A stretch of 49,048 bases of DNA, taken from contig BJOX01000169.1 of the NCBI GenBank assembly GCA_009731375.1, forward strand, positions 342,974-392,021. Reading direction: 5' to 3'. The stretch's first letter is position 1. Each line of letters opens with the position of its first letter. The translations under genes were made by a program, and so were the position numbers. Below, in pieces: positions 1 to 9,300 of the stretch. Below the pieces are notes generated by a model that did no database searches, was not told the DNA's origin, and was given only the letters and a program-made list of their open reading frames with translations. Origin of the DNA: Paulinella micropora (taxonomy: Eukaryota > Cercozoa > Imbricatea > Euglyphida).

Positions 1-59
1 TTAGACAATCTATTGGAGGCATGTGTGTTTTTAATCATTATATAATAATAATTATTTTA

Positions 60-673
60 TCAATTACCATTAATTATTTTTTTCATAATTTGTAAATTCT
101 TGTGCGTAATTCTTTCCTCTTTCATTTTCTTTAAATCCGCTATGGCTTGATTTACATCATTGTCGCTCGTTTGCGCAACTTCTTTGGTTGGTGGTGGAGT
201 TTCCTTAGAAGCATCTTCTATTGCTTCTCTTGCTTGCTGGTGTNNNNNNNNNNGCTTGCTGGTGTTGTGGTAGTTTGTTTTGGCACAGAAACAGGAGTTG
301 GATTAACAGATTTTGGTAGGGATTGTTCAACCTTAGGTGCTGGAGACGTTTCAACAGGTTTTGCATTTGGTTCGGGAGACGAATTATTTGCTGATGCTAT
401 GTCTGGCGCTTTTCGTTTCAATGCTTCGTCTGGCACTTGGTCTGGTTGCCCGCTGGCAATAGGTTGTTCGTTTTTCTTACTTACTTTGCTTACTTTTGGC
501 TTTAATTGACACTTAATCTTACCACTCTTAATATCCTCTTCTATCTTCCTTACTGCTAAGTATTCGGGCGATCCTTTACGAATGGTTACGAATTTTCCTT
601 GTGCATTTTGTTTATGCCAAAGTGCGATTGCCTGATGATAGCAAGTTTTGTATAATTTAGTTGATTCCGTCAT
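60..673 (-). CDS. Pro/Lys-rich protein of the left viral element, interrupted by an assembly gap
   Basis: The start is at 673, about 20 bases after a TATA-like stretch. The first ~140 residues hold a basic N-terminus rich in Lys and His followed by a Pro/Ser/Thr-rich linker. A 10-N gap lies at 244-253, and the same 12 bases (gcttgctggtgt) stand on both sides of it. Beyond the gap the frame that continues from the start closes at 218. Another frame stays open to a TGA at 60-62 and encodes a Lys/Glu-rich helical tail of about 60 residues. I infer one gene ending at 60 whose frame is hidden by the wrong gap length. No family is recognised. It is the last visible gene of a minus-strand run with the packaging ATPase, so a virion or packaging role is possible but unproven. 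Confidence 0.6.
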
Positions 674-710
674 GTCATATATTATGGTAAAAAAACCATT
701 TAATTTAATT

Positions 711-1613
711 TTACAAGTTCGTCATATCTCTATCCTTATTAAGCCGTAATATGTTAGAAAAATTCTTTCTAAACTGGGTTGTTCTATCACTAGCAGTATT
801 ATTAATTGCTAGAAACGAATAAGGTTCTGCCGTAGCATATTTAACCATATTGTAAAATTCTTTTTTAGTGAGAAAAGGACTTTCATATTCATCTGCCAAT
901 CTGTCAAGTTCGCTCCTCCTTACTCCATTAAAAATAATCATCCAATGACAATTAATTCTTACTCTTCGTGGGAGTTGAGTATAACTCTGAGTTGCTACCC
1001 AGACTGACACTTTGGCATGTGTTGAAGCGAAAAACAACTCAGTAAGCACTTCTGATTTGAGAAAAGTTTTACTCTGCGCAATGTCATCTACTAACAATAA
1101 TATCTTTGGTGCTTTCTTAAAACCTTTCGTTTTAATCAGTTCTTTTTGTTTAGTTAATATGTCTCTCATTAACTCGGGCTTATCTTCTTTGATTATGTCT
1201 TCTTTTTTTAACTTAAGAGTGTCTTCTAAAATCGGGCACGGACTTAAGCAAAAGACGACTATTCTATCATAAAACCCTTTCAACATGTTCTTTTTGGCGA
1301 GTAGATTACAAATCATAACTGATTTGCCTCCACCAGTGCTCGCACATATAACCATAGTTCCCATTGCTGGCAATATTCCCTCTTTTTGAATAGGAAGCAA
1401 TTCAACACCATCTCTTTGTGTTTTAATTGGTTGTATTTCCAAGTCATTCTTAAATTTGGGCGGTTTTTTGCTATCTAACTCTGTTATTACTGGCCTGTCA
1501 ATAGTAAATTCCTCGTGTGCTTTTTCTATGTTGGTCTTCTCTAAATTCTGCTTCAAAAGTGTTTTTCGTGGCAACTTGTTTGCTATTAATCCTTTATGTA
1601 TAGATCTAGGCAT
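711..1613 (-). CDS. A32-like / FtsK-HerA-type DNA packaging ATPase
   Basis: 300 residues. Walker A is at residues 91-98 (ASTGGGKS, Lys97), Walker B at 171-178 (ILLLVDDI), and a sensor-like VATQS at 206-210. This order and spacing match the P-loop ATPases that pump DNA into the capsids of virophages, polinton-like viruses and nucleocytoplasmic large DNA viruses. The N-terminal ~75 residues are basic and lack a recognised domain. The start at 1613 follows a TATA-like ataatatag by a few bases, and only 11 bases separate it from the next gene upstream, which suggests tight viral packing. The gene looks intact. The ATPase that starts at 48,509 in the right element is clearly different in sequence around its P-loop. 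Confidence 0.9.
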   Translation of the reverse strand: MPRSIHKGLIANKLPRKTLLKQNLEKTNIEKAHEEFTIDRPVITELDSKKPPKFKNDLEIQPIKTQRDGVELLPIQKEGILPAMGTMVICASTGGGKSVMICNLLAKKNMLKGFYDRIVVFCLSPCPILEDTLKLKKEDIIKEDKPELMRDILTKQKELIKTKGFKKAPKILLLVDDIAQSKTFLKSEVLTELFFASTHAKVSVWVATQSYTQLPRRVRINCHWMIIFNGVRRSELDRLADEYESPFLTKKEFYNMVKYATAEPYSFLAINNTASDRTTQFRKNFSNILRLNKDRDMTNL

Positions 1614-1624
1614 GTCTTACTATA

Positions 1625-2914
1625 TTATGGGTTTTGAAAATAGTTTGGATTGTATCTATAATTATCATATTCAGCGCCAAATGGTTGAGGTGGTGAAGCA
1701 TAATTATAGAAATAAGGAGAGTAAGGACTACCAAAAGCGTAATTACTTGGAGGATTGACGAGCGGTTTAAAATCCTTTCTTTCTGGACGAGTTTGGACTT
1801 GTCGCGGGATTTCCGCAGAGAAGTTTCTAGTCAGTTTTCGTTTCATTTTTGGAAACTCTCTTTTTTCTTTTATTCTATTCTGAATGACTGCTCTATTGTA
1901 TTTATTCAACATAAAGTGATTATTTGTGTTGCTATAAAGTGTGTTGTCTAGTGATTCAAAATCATTCTTAGTTGCTAGCACACGATCTCGTCTTTGTTCA
2001 TTTCCTTTAATAAGTGGGTTTGTTTGTGAAGTGCCGATACCTCCATTTTGGTCGCTTGGCATTAGAAAACGAATAAGTGCCATTAAATCTTCTCTTTCAT
2101 CGGCGGGAGATTTTCCCATAATCTTATCAACCAATTTATCAATGCTTCTCATGCTATCAACCATTTGGGCATTAGTTGTTGCATTATCTGGGTCTTCTTT
2201 TAAATCATTCTGTGGCGGTTGAACAGGTTCCTCCACAAATGCTGTTGTCTGTGGCGCTGGTATTGGTTTGGGTTCAGGTGTTGGTTGTGGTGCTGGTGGT
2301 TGAGTTTGTGGTGCTGGTGGTTGAGTTTGTGGTGGTTGAGTTTGTGGTGCTGGCGTTGGTATCGCCTTTCCAAATTCTGAATCCTTCAATTCTAAATCCT
2401 CCAATTGCTTCATTTGTTCGGGTGTCAATTTACCCCTCACTTCTTCATAAATTCTCTTATCTAATACGTCATCTACCTCTGCTATATCTGACTTACTAGC
2501 ACCTTTGTTTAATGCTTGCCTTATAGCCTTTTCCCATCCGCTAACAGGTTTGTCATAATCTGACAATGTCAAAGATATTTTCTTTCCAGTTTTCTTTTCT
2601 AGCAAATTAACAAATCCTTTCAAATGCTTCACTTGGGCAGTTTTATCTTGAAGTATATCCAAGTTATTACCAAGTCCGATTGAATCCATAGGTGCTACCA
2701 CCATTTCTGTTTGATTTAGCGTGGGCTTAACCTCAACAATTATTTCCTTATCTATATCTGCTGAAGTATTTTTTTGATTCATTGTATTTATTTTTTCTAT
2801 AAAATTATTAATTGTAGTTTCATTTGCTGGTGCGATAAGAGAATATCCTTTCACACCATCCGCTTTTTCTTGCGACTTAACCATTTGATTAAACGAATTT
2901 ACCAATTTTTTCAT
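1625..2914 (-). CDS. Pro/Gln-rich probable virion structural protein
   Basis: 429 residues with no recognised family. The N-terminal ~180 residues are charged and helical. The middle (about 190-225) is a low-complexity run of Pro, Gln and Thr built on a repeated APQTQPP-like unit. The C-terminal ~60 residues are rich in Tyr, Asn and Pro, a composition common in structural or disordered virion proteins. It lies between the packaging ATPase and the phospholipase-domain gene, all on the same strand, so a minor capsid or core role is a reasonable inference. The sequence itself shows no catalytic motif. Spacing to the ATPase gene is 11 bases. Confidence 0.75.
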   Translation of the reverse strand: MKKLVNSFNQMVKSQEKADGVKGYSLIAPANETTINNFIEKINTMNQKNTSADIDKEIIVEVKPTLNQTEMVVAPMDSIGLGNNLDILQDKTAQVKHLKGFVNLLEKKTGKKISLTLSDYDKPVSGWEKAIRQALNKGASKSDIAEVDDVLDKRIYEEVRGKLTPEQMKQLEDLELKDSEFGKAIPTPAPQTQPPQTQPPAPQTQPPAPQPTPEPKPIPAPQTTAFVEEPVQPPQNDLKEDPDNATTNAQMVDSMRSIDKLVDKIMGKSPADEREDLMALIRFLMPSDQNGGIGTSQTNPLIKGNEQRRDRVLATKNDFESLDNTLYSNTNNHFMLNKYNRAVIQNRIKEKREFPKMKRKLTRNFSAEIPRQVQTRPERKDFKPLVNPPSNYAFGSPYSPYFYNYASPPQPFGAEYDNYRYNPNYFQNP

Positions 2915-2950
2915 ATTGTTTGCTAAATGTAGCAGGATTGGCTATTTTAT

Positions 2951-4642
2951 TTACTTTAAAGTTAGTGTCTCAAAACCGCCCACATTATTCATAACCCCAA
3001 TCATAGAATTTAATGTTTGATCTACATTGTATATAAAAGCATCGTATTTCGCATCTGGAGGTGTTAATTTAATAGTTTTCCAGAATTTCATTGCATCCAA
3101 ATATGACACTCCACTACGAGCCCGCCCCTGTGCTTGTAATGCCATTTTAGATATATCTGCTTTTGAAAGCATTGAATTGTAATTGTCAGAAATAGTTTTG
3201 GCGACTTCGGCCGTAGCCAATCCATTACTCGTTAAATACTCTGTTATATTAGTAATTCTTTCAAAGTATCGTTGGTCGGCGAAGTTTTGGACATTTTTAT
3301 CACCAGTAGCATACAATAGATCATGTTCAAAAGCAATCAAATCCAAAGTGTCTGCTGGTAAAATGTAAGGAAACTTGCCACGAGTTCTATCTTCTAATTG
3401 GAGACGACTTTCTACTCGTGTGGCGGGGCCATTATAATTGCTTCCAGTAGTATGAAATCGTTCTTCTTCCAATTTAATAATAGCATCTGGTTGAGCAGTC
3501 CATATGTTATATGTGTGCTTTAGAAATTCCCAAAAAGCAACCGCGGCCGCAGTTTCAACACTTCCTTTAAATGTATTCCATGCGAACAATGTTGATACTT
3601 GTATGCCTAATCTTCTCATCATATCACGAAACACATAATCGCCAATTCTTTGTTGTCCCACCGCCATTAAACGAGGGTTAGGTGGAGGTAACTCTGCTGG
3701 TGCTTCGTTTCTTGCTAATGCTTCTAATGCCCTTCTGAAAGACTCCGCACTTGGTCGTCCCATCACCGCGACAGTCATAGCACGGATTTGAGGATGATTA
3801 GCAGTAAAAGTTAATAAGCGATTCCATACCACTCTGCTCACACTATAACGGCCCATCCTTGTAGCGGTATCCAGTATTCTACTTAATCTAGGACTCATAA
3901 TTATATCTTGAATACTTTTAATAATTGCATCTACAAGTCTTGCCGTCTCTCTCTGATTACCTGTTAATCTTGGCATAAGTGTTTTGAGTTCCTCCCCTAT
4001 CTTTGCTTCAATCAAAGCATTCTCTGGATTTTTCTGTTCATATTCTAATCTGTTTTGTTCCCATTCTTTTAAGTCCCGTGCCTGCCATTGTTTGTTTTCC
4101 CTCTTCGCTGATGCTTTTATTTCATTTCTGCCTTTTTCCAATAAATGAGTTAGCCCATTACGAGTAAGTTTAACAAGTGTTTTTTTTTCTTCTTCTGTAT
4201 ATCCCCAACGGCTTGTTAATTGCTCTATATCTCTATTCATTTGTTCAATATCTCTATTCATATACTCAATATTCCACCTATCAATACCACTTGCTTTAAT
4301 GGCAAGTCTATTTACTTGTTCTTCTATGGAAGCATTACCATATTTTGTTTCAAATTCTTCAATGTCAAAGTCAACTTCATTTCTGAGATGCTCCTTTAAT
4401 TCATTCAAATTCATATTGTAGTATTTTTTTGATACTAAATTCTGGTTCAATGTTTTTATCTTGTCATTCAATTTTTCTATTGTTGGATCATCGTCTGTTT
4501 CTTCGTAAGTTAGAGCATCTAATATTCTATCTGCTCTCTTTAGTTCATTAGCCTTTGCTGTAATAAATTCCTTGGGCTGACCCTTATGTTCTCTTCTGGC
4601 TTCATTGTAATAATCAAACCATTTTTTTTCTTGAAACCACAT
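2951..4642 (-). CDS. Large virion-type protein with a phospholipase A2-like domain
   Basis: 563 residues. The N-terminal ~200 residues are highly charged and coiled-coil-like. The C-terminal third carries a phospholipase A2-like segment: a calcium-loop-like YNGPATR around residues 403-409, and 35 residues later an EHD core with His440 and Asp441 as the catalytic pair, followed by a helix ending in a Phe/Ala-rich stretch. In parvoviral VP1 proteins this type of domain breaches the endosomal membrane during entry. A similar entry role here is inference from that precedent. The usual YxGPG loop reads YNGPA, so one loop glycine is replaced. The start at 4642 is separated by only 23 bases from the divergent gene at 4666. 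Confidence 0.75.
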   Translation of the reverse strand: MWFQEKKWFDYYNEARREHKGQPKEFITAKANELKRADRILDALTYEETDDDPTIEKLNDKIKTLNQNLVSKKYYNMNLNELKEHLRNEVDFDIEEFETKYGNASIEEQVNRLAIKASGIDRWNIEYMNRDIEQMNRDIEQLTSRWGYTEEEKKTLVKLTRNGLTHLLEKGRNEIKASAKRENKQWQARDLKEWEQNRLEYEQKNPENALIEAKIGEELKTLMPRLTGNQRETARLVDAIIKSIQDIIMSPRLSRILDTATRMGRYSVSRVVWNRLLTFTANHPQIRAMTVAVMGRPSAESFRRALEALARNEAPAELPPPNPRLMAVGQQRIGDYVFRDMMRRLGIQVSTLFAWNTFKGSVETAAAVAFWEFLKHTYNIWTAQPDAIIKLEEERFHTTGSNYNGPATRVESRLQLEDRTRGKFPYILPADTLDLIAFEHDLLYATGDKNVQNFADQRYFERITNITEYLTSNGLATAEVAKTISDNYNSMLSKADISKMALQAQGRARSGVSYLDAMKFWKTIKLTPPDAKYDAFIYNVDQTLNSMIGVMNNVGGFETLTLK

Positions 4643-4665
4643 TTTTTTATCTGCTATAATATAGG
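4643..4665. promoter_or_regulatory. 23-bp bidirectional promoter with a palindromic TATA-like core
   Basis: The gap between the divergent starts at 4642 (minus) and 4666 (plus) contains ctataatatag, which is almost its own complement (ctatattatag). Similar TATA-like stretches lie within about 5-25 bases upstream of most starts in both viral elements, for example before 4898, 5181, 10131, 11440, 41792, 48000 and 48025. The promoter role is inferred from position and recurrence. Confidence 0.5.
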
Positions 4666-4890
4666 ATGGAAAATAAAAAAGAAAAAAGCAAAGACGAGCA
4701 ACAACTTGAAGAGTTGGAAAGGCTAGGAAAGGAAATTGACCAAATCCGCATCACTCAGAACTTAGTGAATAGAAACCCCAACATTTTCAGAAAACCTCAA
4801 AATATCCTTTATAGATTACCGCTATCAGATAAGCAACGAGAAGCAATTTATAATAATATAATTAAAGAAGAAGGTAAAATCGGGAGTTAA
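4666..4890 (+). CDS. Small charged helical protein
   Basis: 74 residues, rich in Lys, Glu, Arg and Gln. The N-terminal 40 residues read as one amphipathic or coiled-coil helix, followed by a short Asn/Pro/Arg stretch. No family is recognised. Its ATG lies directly after the TATA-like ctataatatag shared with the phospholipase-domain gene on the other strand. It is the first gene of a plus-strand run (4666, 4898, 5181, 5469) with very short spacers. The compact context supports a real gene despite its small size. Confidence 0.6.
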   Translation: MENKKEKSKDEQQLEELERLGKEIDQIRITQNLVNRNPNIFRKPQNILYRLPLSDKQREAIYNNIIKEEGKIGS

Positions 4891-4897
4891 GTATATA

Positions 4898-5161
4898 ATG
4901 GGGCTACGAGAGAAAGCCTTGCCATTAGGCGCGACAGACTTCGGCGAGAGTAAAGTGAAAGGAAAAAAGTATTATGTCGTCTATAACGGCCGTCGCATCA
5001 ACTTTGGCACATCTGGTTATTCAGATTATACCAAACATCAAGACGAAGACAGACGGGAAAGTTATCGTGCCAGACATCAAGCAATTAAAACAAAGGATGG
5101 AAAGCCCGCGTATTTAAACAAAAATCAAGTATCATTCTGGGCTTGGAACTTACTTTGGTAA
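4898..5161 (+). CDS. Small conserved-type viral protein with a Tyr/Gly-rich core, function unknown
   Basis: 87 residues. The core is K-K-Y-Y-V-V-Y-N-G-R-R-I-N-F-G, then G-Y-S-D-Y-T and H-Q-D-E-D-R-R, then a RARH segment, ending with an aromatic tail (FWAWNLLW). I know this pattern of 'Y-V-V-x3-G-x2-I-x-F-G-x2-G-Y-x-D-Y-T-x-H' from small uncharacterised proteins of large DNA viruses and PLVs, possibly DUF5754, but I cannot confirm the family without a search. The function is unknown. The start follows a TATA-like tatata by two bases and lies 7 bases after the previous stop. Confidence 0.75.
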   Translation: MGLREKALPLGATDFGESKVKGKKYYVVYNGRRINFGTSGYSDYTKHQDEDRRESYRARHQAIKTKDGKPAYLNKNQVSFWAWNLLW

Positions 5162-5180
5162 ATTATAGATATTATAATAT

Positions 5181-5435
5181 ATGTTATTAATATTGCTATT
5201 CGTGTGTTCTGCTATATCGCGGACTGCCTGCGACTTTTATAGCAGAGTTAATAATTCAAAAAAGGATTGTTGCAAGTGGTGTATTCAACAAGGGATAGAA
5301 ACAAAGTTCAAATGTGTTTTTATAAATAATGGAAATAATATGTGTCGTAGTTTTGATGAGGCACTGCCGTTAATGTGTGCTGGCGATAGTTCGTCTTGGT
5401 ACAGGACACATATATATGAATGCGATAATTTATGA
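5181..5435 (+). CDS. Secreted small cysteine-rich protein
   Basis: 84 residues. Residues 1-16 form a hydrophobic signal peptide (MLLILLFVCSAISRTA). The mature part of ~68 residues has at least seven Cys in the order C, C-x2-C, C, C, C, C, and ends in YEC plus a short tail. A homologue at 47,749-48,000 in the right element keeps the signal peptide, the TACDFYSR segment, the CxxC, the FKC, the SFDEA-PLMC-G segment and the terminal YEC. The conserved cysteines suggest a disulphide-stabilised secreted or virion-surface protein. No known family is recognised. In both elements it sits next to the fiber and membrane-protein pair and points the other way. Confidence 0.75.
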   Translation: MLLILLFVCSAISRTACDFYSRVNNSKKDCCKWCIQQGIETKFKCVFINNGNNMCRSFDEALPLMCAGDSSSWYRTHIYECDNL

Positions 5436-5468
5436 TTTAAAGATAGCGATAATAAACGATATAAAAGG

Positions 5469-6038
5469 ATGCCTAACTACAAACAAGGTAAAATATATGC
5501 TATCAGGTCGTATCAAATGAATCAGGTGTATATCGGTTCAACCACTCAACCATTATACAAAAGACTTTATTCTCATAAAATTGATTACAAAAACTGGATG
5601 AATGGAAAATTTCCATATGTTTCTTCTTTTGAAGTCGTCAAATATGACGATGCCTTCGTTGAATTGATTGAAGAATATCAGTGTGAAAATGTAAATCAAT
5701 TAAGAAAGCGAGAGGGTGAATGGATTAGAAGAACAGAAACATGTGTAAATAGATGCGTAGCGGGTAGAACTAATAAAGAATATGTAGAACAAAACAAAGA
5801 ACGAGTAGTCCAACAACGGAAAGAATACAGAGAAAAAAACAAAGAACTACTATCACAACGAAGGAAAGAGCATAGAAACCAAAATAGAGATGAAGTAAAT
5901 CTAAAATATAGAATATATAGTTCAAAAATAGTTCAATGTAAATGTGGTAATTCTTTCAGGATTGATAATTTGTCAAAGCATCTTAAAACTCAAATACACT
6001 ACGACAATATGCTCGGTTTATCTGCTTTCGGTCTTTAA
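5469..6038 (+). CDS. GIY-YIG endonuclease with a C-terminal CxC-x11-H-x5-H finger
   Basis: 189 residues. The nuclease core is at the N-terminus: GIY-like KIYAI at 8-12, YIG at 21-23, an Arg at 32 and a Glu at 82/84 in REGEW, the standard catalytic layout of stand-alone GIY-YIG homing-type nucleases. Residues ~103-150 form a very charged Lys/Glu/Arg/Gln linker helix. The tail has a small finger with Cys157, Cys159, His171 and His177. The right element has a protein at 41,792 with two fingers of identical spacing. The gene is inserted between the secreted Cys-rich gene and the membrane-protein gene. The right element lacks a nuclease at this place, so this is probably a mobile or selfish insertion. 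Its 3' end overlaps the convergent gene by four bases. Confidence 0.88.
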   Translation: MPNYKQGKIYAIRSYQMNQVYIGSTTQPLYKRLYSHKIDYKNWMNGKFPYVSSFEVVKYDDAFVELIEEYQCENVNQLRKREGEWIRRTETCVNRCVAGRTNKEYVEQNKERVVQQRKEYREKNKELLSQRRKEHRNQNRDEVNLKYRIYSSKIVQCKCGNSFRIDNLSKHLKTQIHYDNMLGLSAFGL

Positions 6039-6379
6039 TTCAACTTCGGTGAAGGACATATTATCCCTAAGCACAACGAAAGAATAGAGACATAGGTATT
6101 AGAATTCGCACAACTAATTGTCGGGTCGCTTAATCTAACAATACAAAGGATTATAAGACCAACCAATATTGCTATTTGGGTTGAATATCTGATTAATCTC
6201 GCATCTGTCCTTTCTTTGAAACAACAACATCGCCACTCGTCTTCTAGTTCATGTTTTATTTTTTTTTCTTCGTTCTTTAGTTCCGCGGAGATAACACGAG
6301 ACTTTAATTCTGGTGTTAGTTCGCCATCCGCTATATCAATAATATGTAGCAATATATGAAGTCGCGTATTATTTGACAT
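6035..6379 (-). CDS. Two-helix membrane protein translationally linked to the fiber
   Basis: 114 residues. A charged N-terminal region contains GELTPELKSRV and NEEKKIKHELED, then a CCC cluster, then two hydrophobic segments at about 68-84 and 93-110 that look like transmembrane helices. The homologue in the right element (47,419-47,760) is similar along its whole length. In both elements the start lies inside the 3' end of the fiber gene with the same 11-base overlap. That suggests coupled translation and a shared job, for example anchoring or helping assemble the fiber. This role is inference, and no known family is recognised. Confidence 0.78.
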   Translation of the reverse strand: MSNNTRLHILLHIIDIADGELTPELKSRVISAELKNEEKKIKHELEDEWRCCCFKERTDARLIRYSTQIAILVGLIILCIVRLSDPTISCANSNTYVSILSLCLGIICPSPKLN

Positions 6380-9300
6380 TTTCTCTAATTTCTTGTAGTA
6401 TATTCATAAGATTTTTATTTTCTTTTTCTAAATTAACTACCTTTTCTGATAATTGTTGAACGGCCTTAATTAACGGGGCTATAAACTCGGAATAACCTAT
6501 ACCATAACCGACATCGCCACTATCAATACATTTAACATCTTCTGGATTAACACTCACGCCTTTCAATTCGTATTCTTTTCTTTGCTTTGGACACGGAACC
6601 ATAATTGTTTCTTTGATAAAACCGCCAAAATCTAGCATATCCATTTCTGTTAGTATTTCTTCTAATTCCTGTGCTATTAATCCAGTCCTACATTTTTTTT
6701 TGTCATCAATCATACGATGGCAGACTGGATTTAACTTATTAATAAAATCTAAGCCTAAGCATTCCTTTATATCTTCTTTTTTTCTCCTATCAGAATATTG
6801 AATTGGATTAGACAATACCCATAATTGTCCATCGCTCGCTCTTAATGACATTAAAGCAGTATTTGAATTATTCTCCCATATGAACCCACTCGTTGAAGAA
6901 CCATTCACTCTAAATCTAATAGAATAAGAAGTTAATCCTCCACCTCCTCCTGCTGGTGCTGTTCCTCCACTTAATGATTTATTTGCCCCAGACTGGCTCA
7001 TATAAATCCCCCAGTTTGAATCTCCAATGTCCCATACAAATATTCCTCTAGCATTCGTCCCGTCTGTTTGCACTTGAATTGCTATTTTTGCCCCATTAGT
7101 TGATGCTGATGCCGATGATAGCACCCCAGAATATGTAATTCCCGCACTAGCCGTTATTAATCCTTTCGTCCATAAAGTCCCGTTTGCCCCGTTCAATGAC
7201 ATTAATAATTGTTCGGACGAGTTCTCCCATACAAACCCCATCGTAGCATCATTAGCAACCCTAAACCGAAAACTATACGAACTAAAATCATTTCCAGAAA
7301 CCGCCAAACCTCTAGTGTTTAGAGCCCCACCAGATGCCGCATAAATCCCCCAACTTGTATTGGTTGTATCCCATAGAAATATACCTTTTGCATTTGTTCC
7401 GTCTGTTATTCCCTGAACTCCTATTTTTGCTCCACTGACATTCGTTGCTGATGTTAGTGTGCCAGTATATGTAATCCCCGCATTTGCCGTTATTAATCCG
7501 CTTGCGGCTGCCGTTGTTGTTGATATACTCGCATTTGCCGTTATTAATCCACTCGCCGTTAGTGTCGTCGTTGATATCCCCGCGGTTGAAGTAATTGTCG
7601 TTCCTGTTATTGTTCCGCCATTTGTTATATTGTTTGAGTTCATATCCAAAGCACCATAAAACCGCATACCGCCAGCATTGTTAAAACTGACAATGTCAGA
7701 CGAAGCACTTTTATTATCCAAAAGTTTTGAAATATAAAGTCCCGCCCCTTTTACATCAGATGCTACATTCGTAAATACATAACCTCGTTGGTTCGCGGTT
7801 CCACTTGTAGCGGTATTTAGAGTAAATAAGAAATATTGATAATCTCCTGATGTCTGTGAAAAGAATATATCTCCTCCATTTTGGTTTAATATCCTCGCAC
7901 CATTATATGTTATATTTCCACCATTAGTGATAGTTTGATTATTAAAATCGGCATTGTTCGTTAAAGTTAGATATTTTATCACAGTGCTCGCCCCATTAAA
8001 TGTTTTGCTTCCTGTTATGGTTTGGTCTGTTGATAGTTTTACATTTTGCCCGTCCAATGTGTCCGCATACCCTTTTGTCGCTCCGTCCGTTGCTAATGTC
8101 GGAGTTCCAAGGTTGGCTATTTTGCTACTATTACAATCTAGCCCCGAAGCATTTACCCAACCGACAATCGTCCCGTCAATAATAAAACTTATTTTTTTCG
8201 CAGAAATTTCAAAGTTGTAATATGTTGCAGTTTTCATATCCAAACTAGCAATTGACCCGATATTACTGGTAGAATTGAAAACGATAAATGTGCCCTTTGT
8301 TGTTGAATTGATTGAATTTCCCGTTATTTCAACACCACTGCTATATGTCTTAATTCCTGCTATGGTTTGGTTTCCTGTTAGTTTCACATTTTGCCCGTCT
8401 AATGTATCCACATAACTTTTGTTTGCTCCGTCCATTGTTGCTGATGGTGTGGCTAAGTTTGTTATTTTGTTGTTATTTAAAGATAGTGTAGTGCCAGTTG
8501 CGGTTATAATTAAAGTATTACCCGAATATAACTCTACATACGAACCAGTTATTTGTATCGGATACCAAGTCGCTGTTGCTGTCTTTTGTGCTGCAATCAT
8601 TCCTATTTTTGTATCAAAGGCTATGCCAATGCCGTCAAAAGTAGTTGGATTGGATGAACCACTTACTTCCAAAGTTGATGTAAATTTTTTATTCCCTGCT
8701 ATGGTTTGGTCTCCTGTTAGTTTAACCACCGAAGTATCAAGAGTAGAAACATCCACACCATCAACAAGATTAACATTTGTTATGCTTTGACTTTTCATAT
8801 CAATCCCCGCACTAGCATTTATTATGTTGCTGAATGTTTTGGTTCCTGCTATGGTTTGGTCTCCTGTTAGTTTAACCACAGAAGTATCAAGGGTAGAAAC
8901 ATCAATACCATCAACATTACCAACATTTGTAATTGCAAAACCCCCCATATTTAAACTACCCGTCATAGCCGTTGTGCCGTCCTTTGCTAATTTTGTATCG
9001 GTATATGCTTTCGTTGAAGCATCGCCGTCATAGAATGGCGCTGGAAGCCCGCTAATTGCTGTCGTGCTGTTAAAATTAAAAACATTGCCCGTTAATGTTA
9101 TCCCACCCCCTGTTGTTGGAGCAAAAAGTATGGACGAGCCGACAAAAGATAATGGATAGCCCGTTGCACCACCGGCCTCCGACGAATAGATAGAGCCCAT
9201 ATCATTGTTGCAATTGAAGAATAACTTACCTGTATTTAATGGATTTGAATCTTTTACGGCCACATAAGTAGTAAATGTTTTGTTTCCTGTTATAGTCTGG

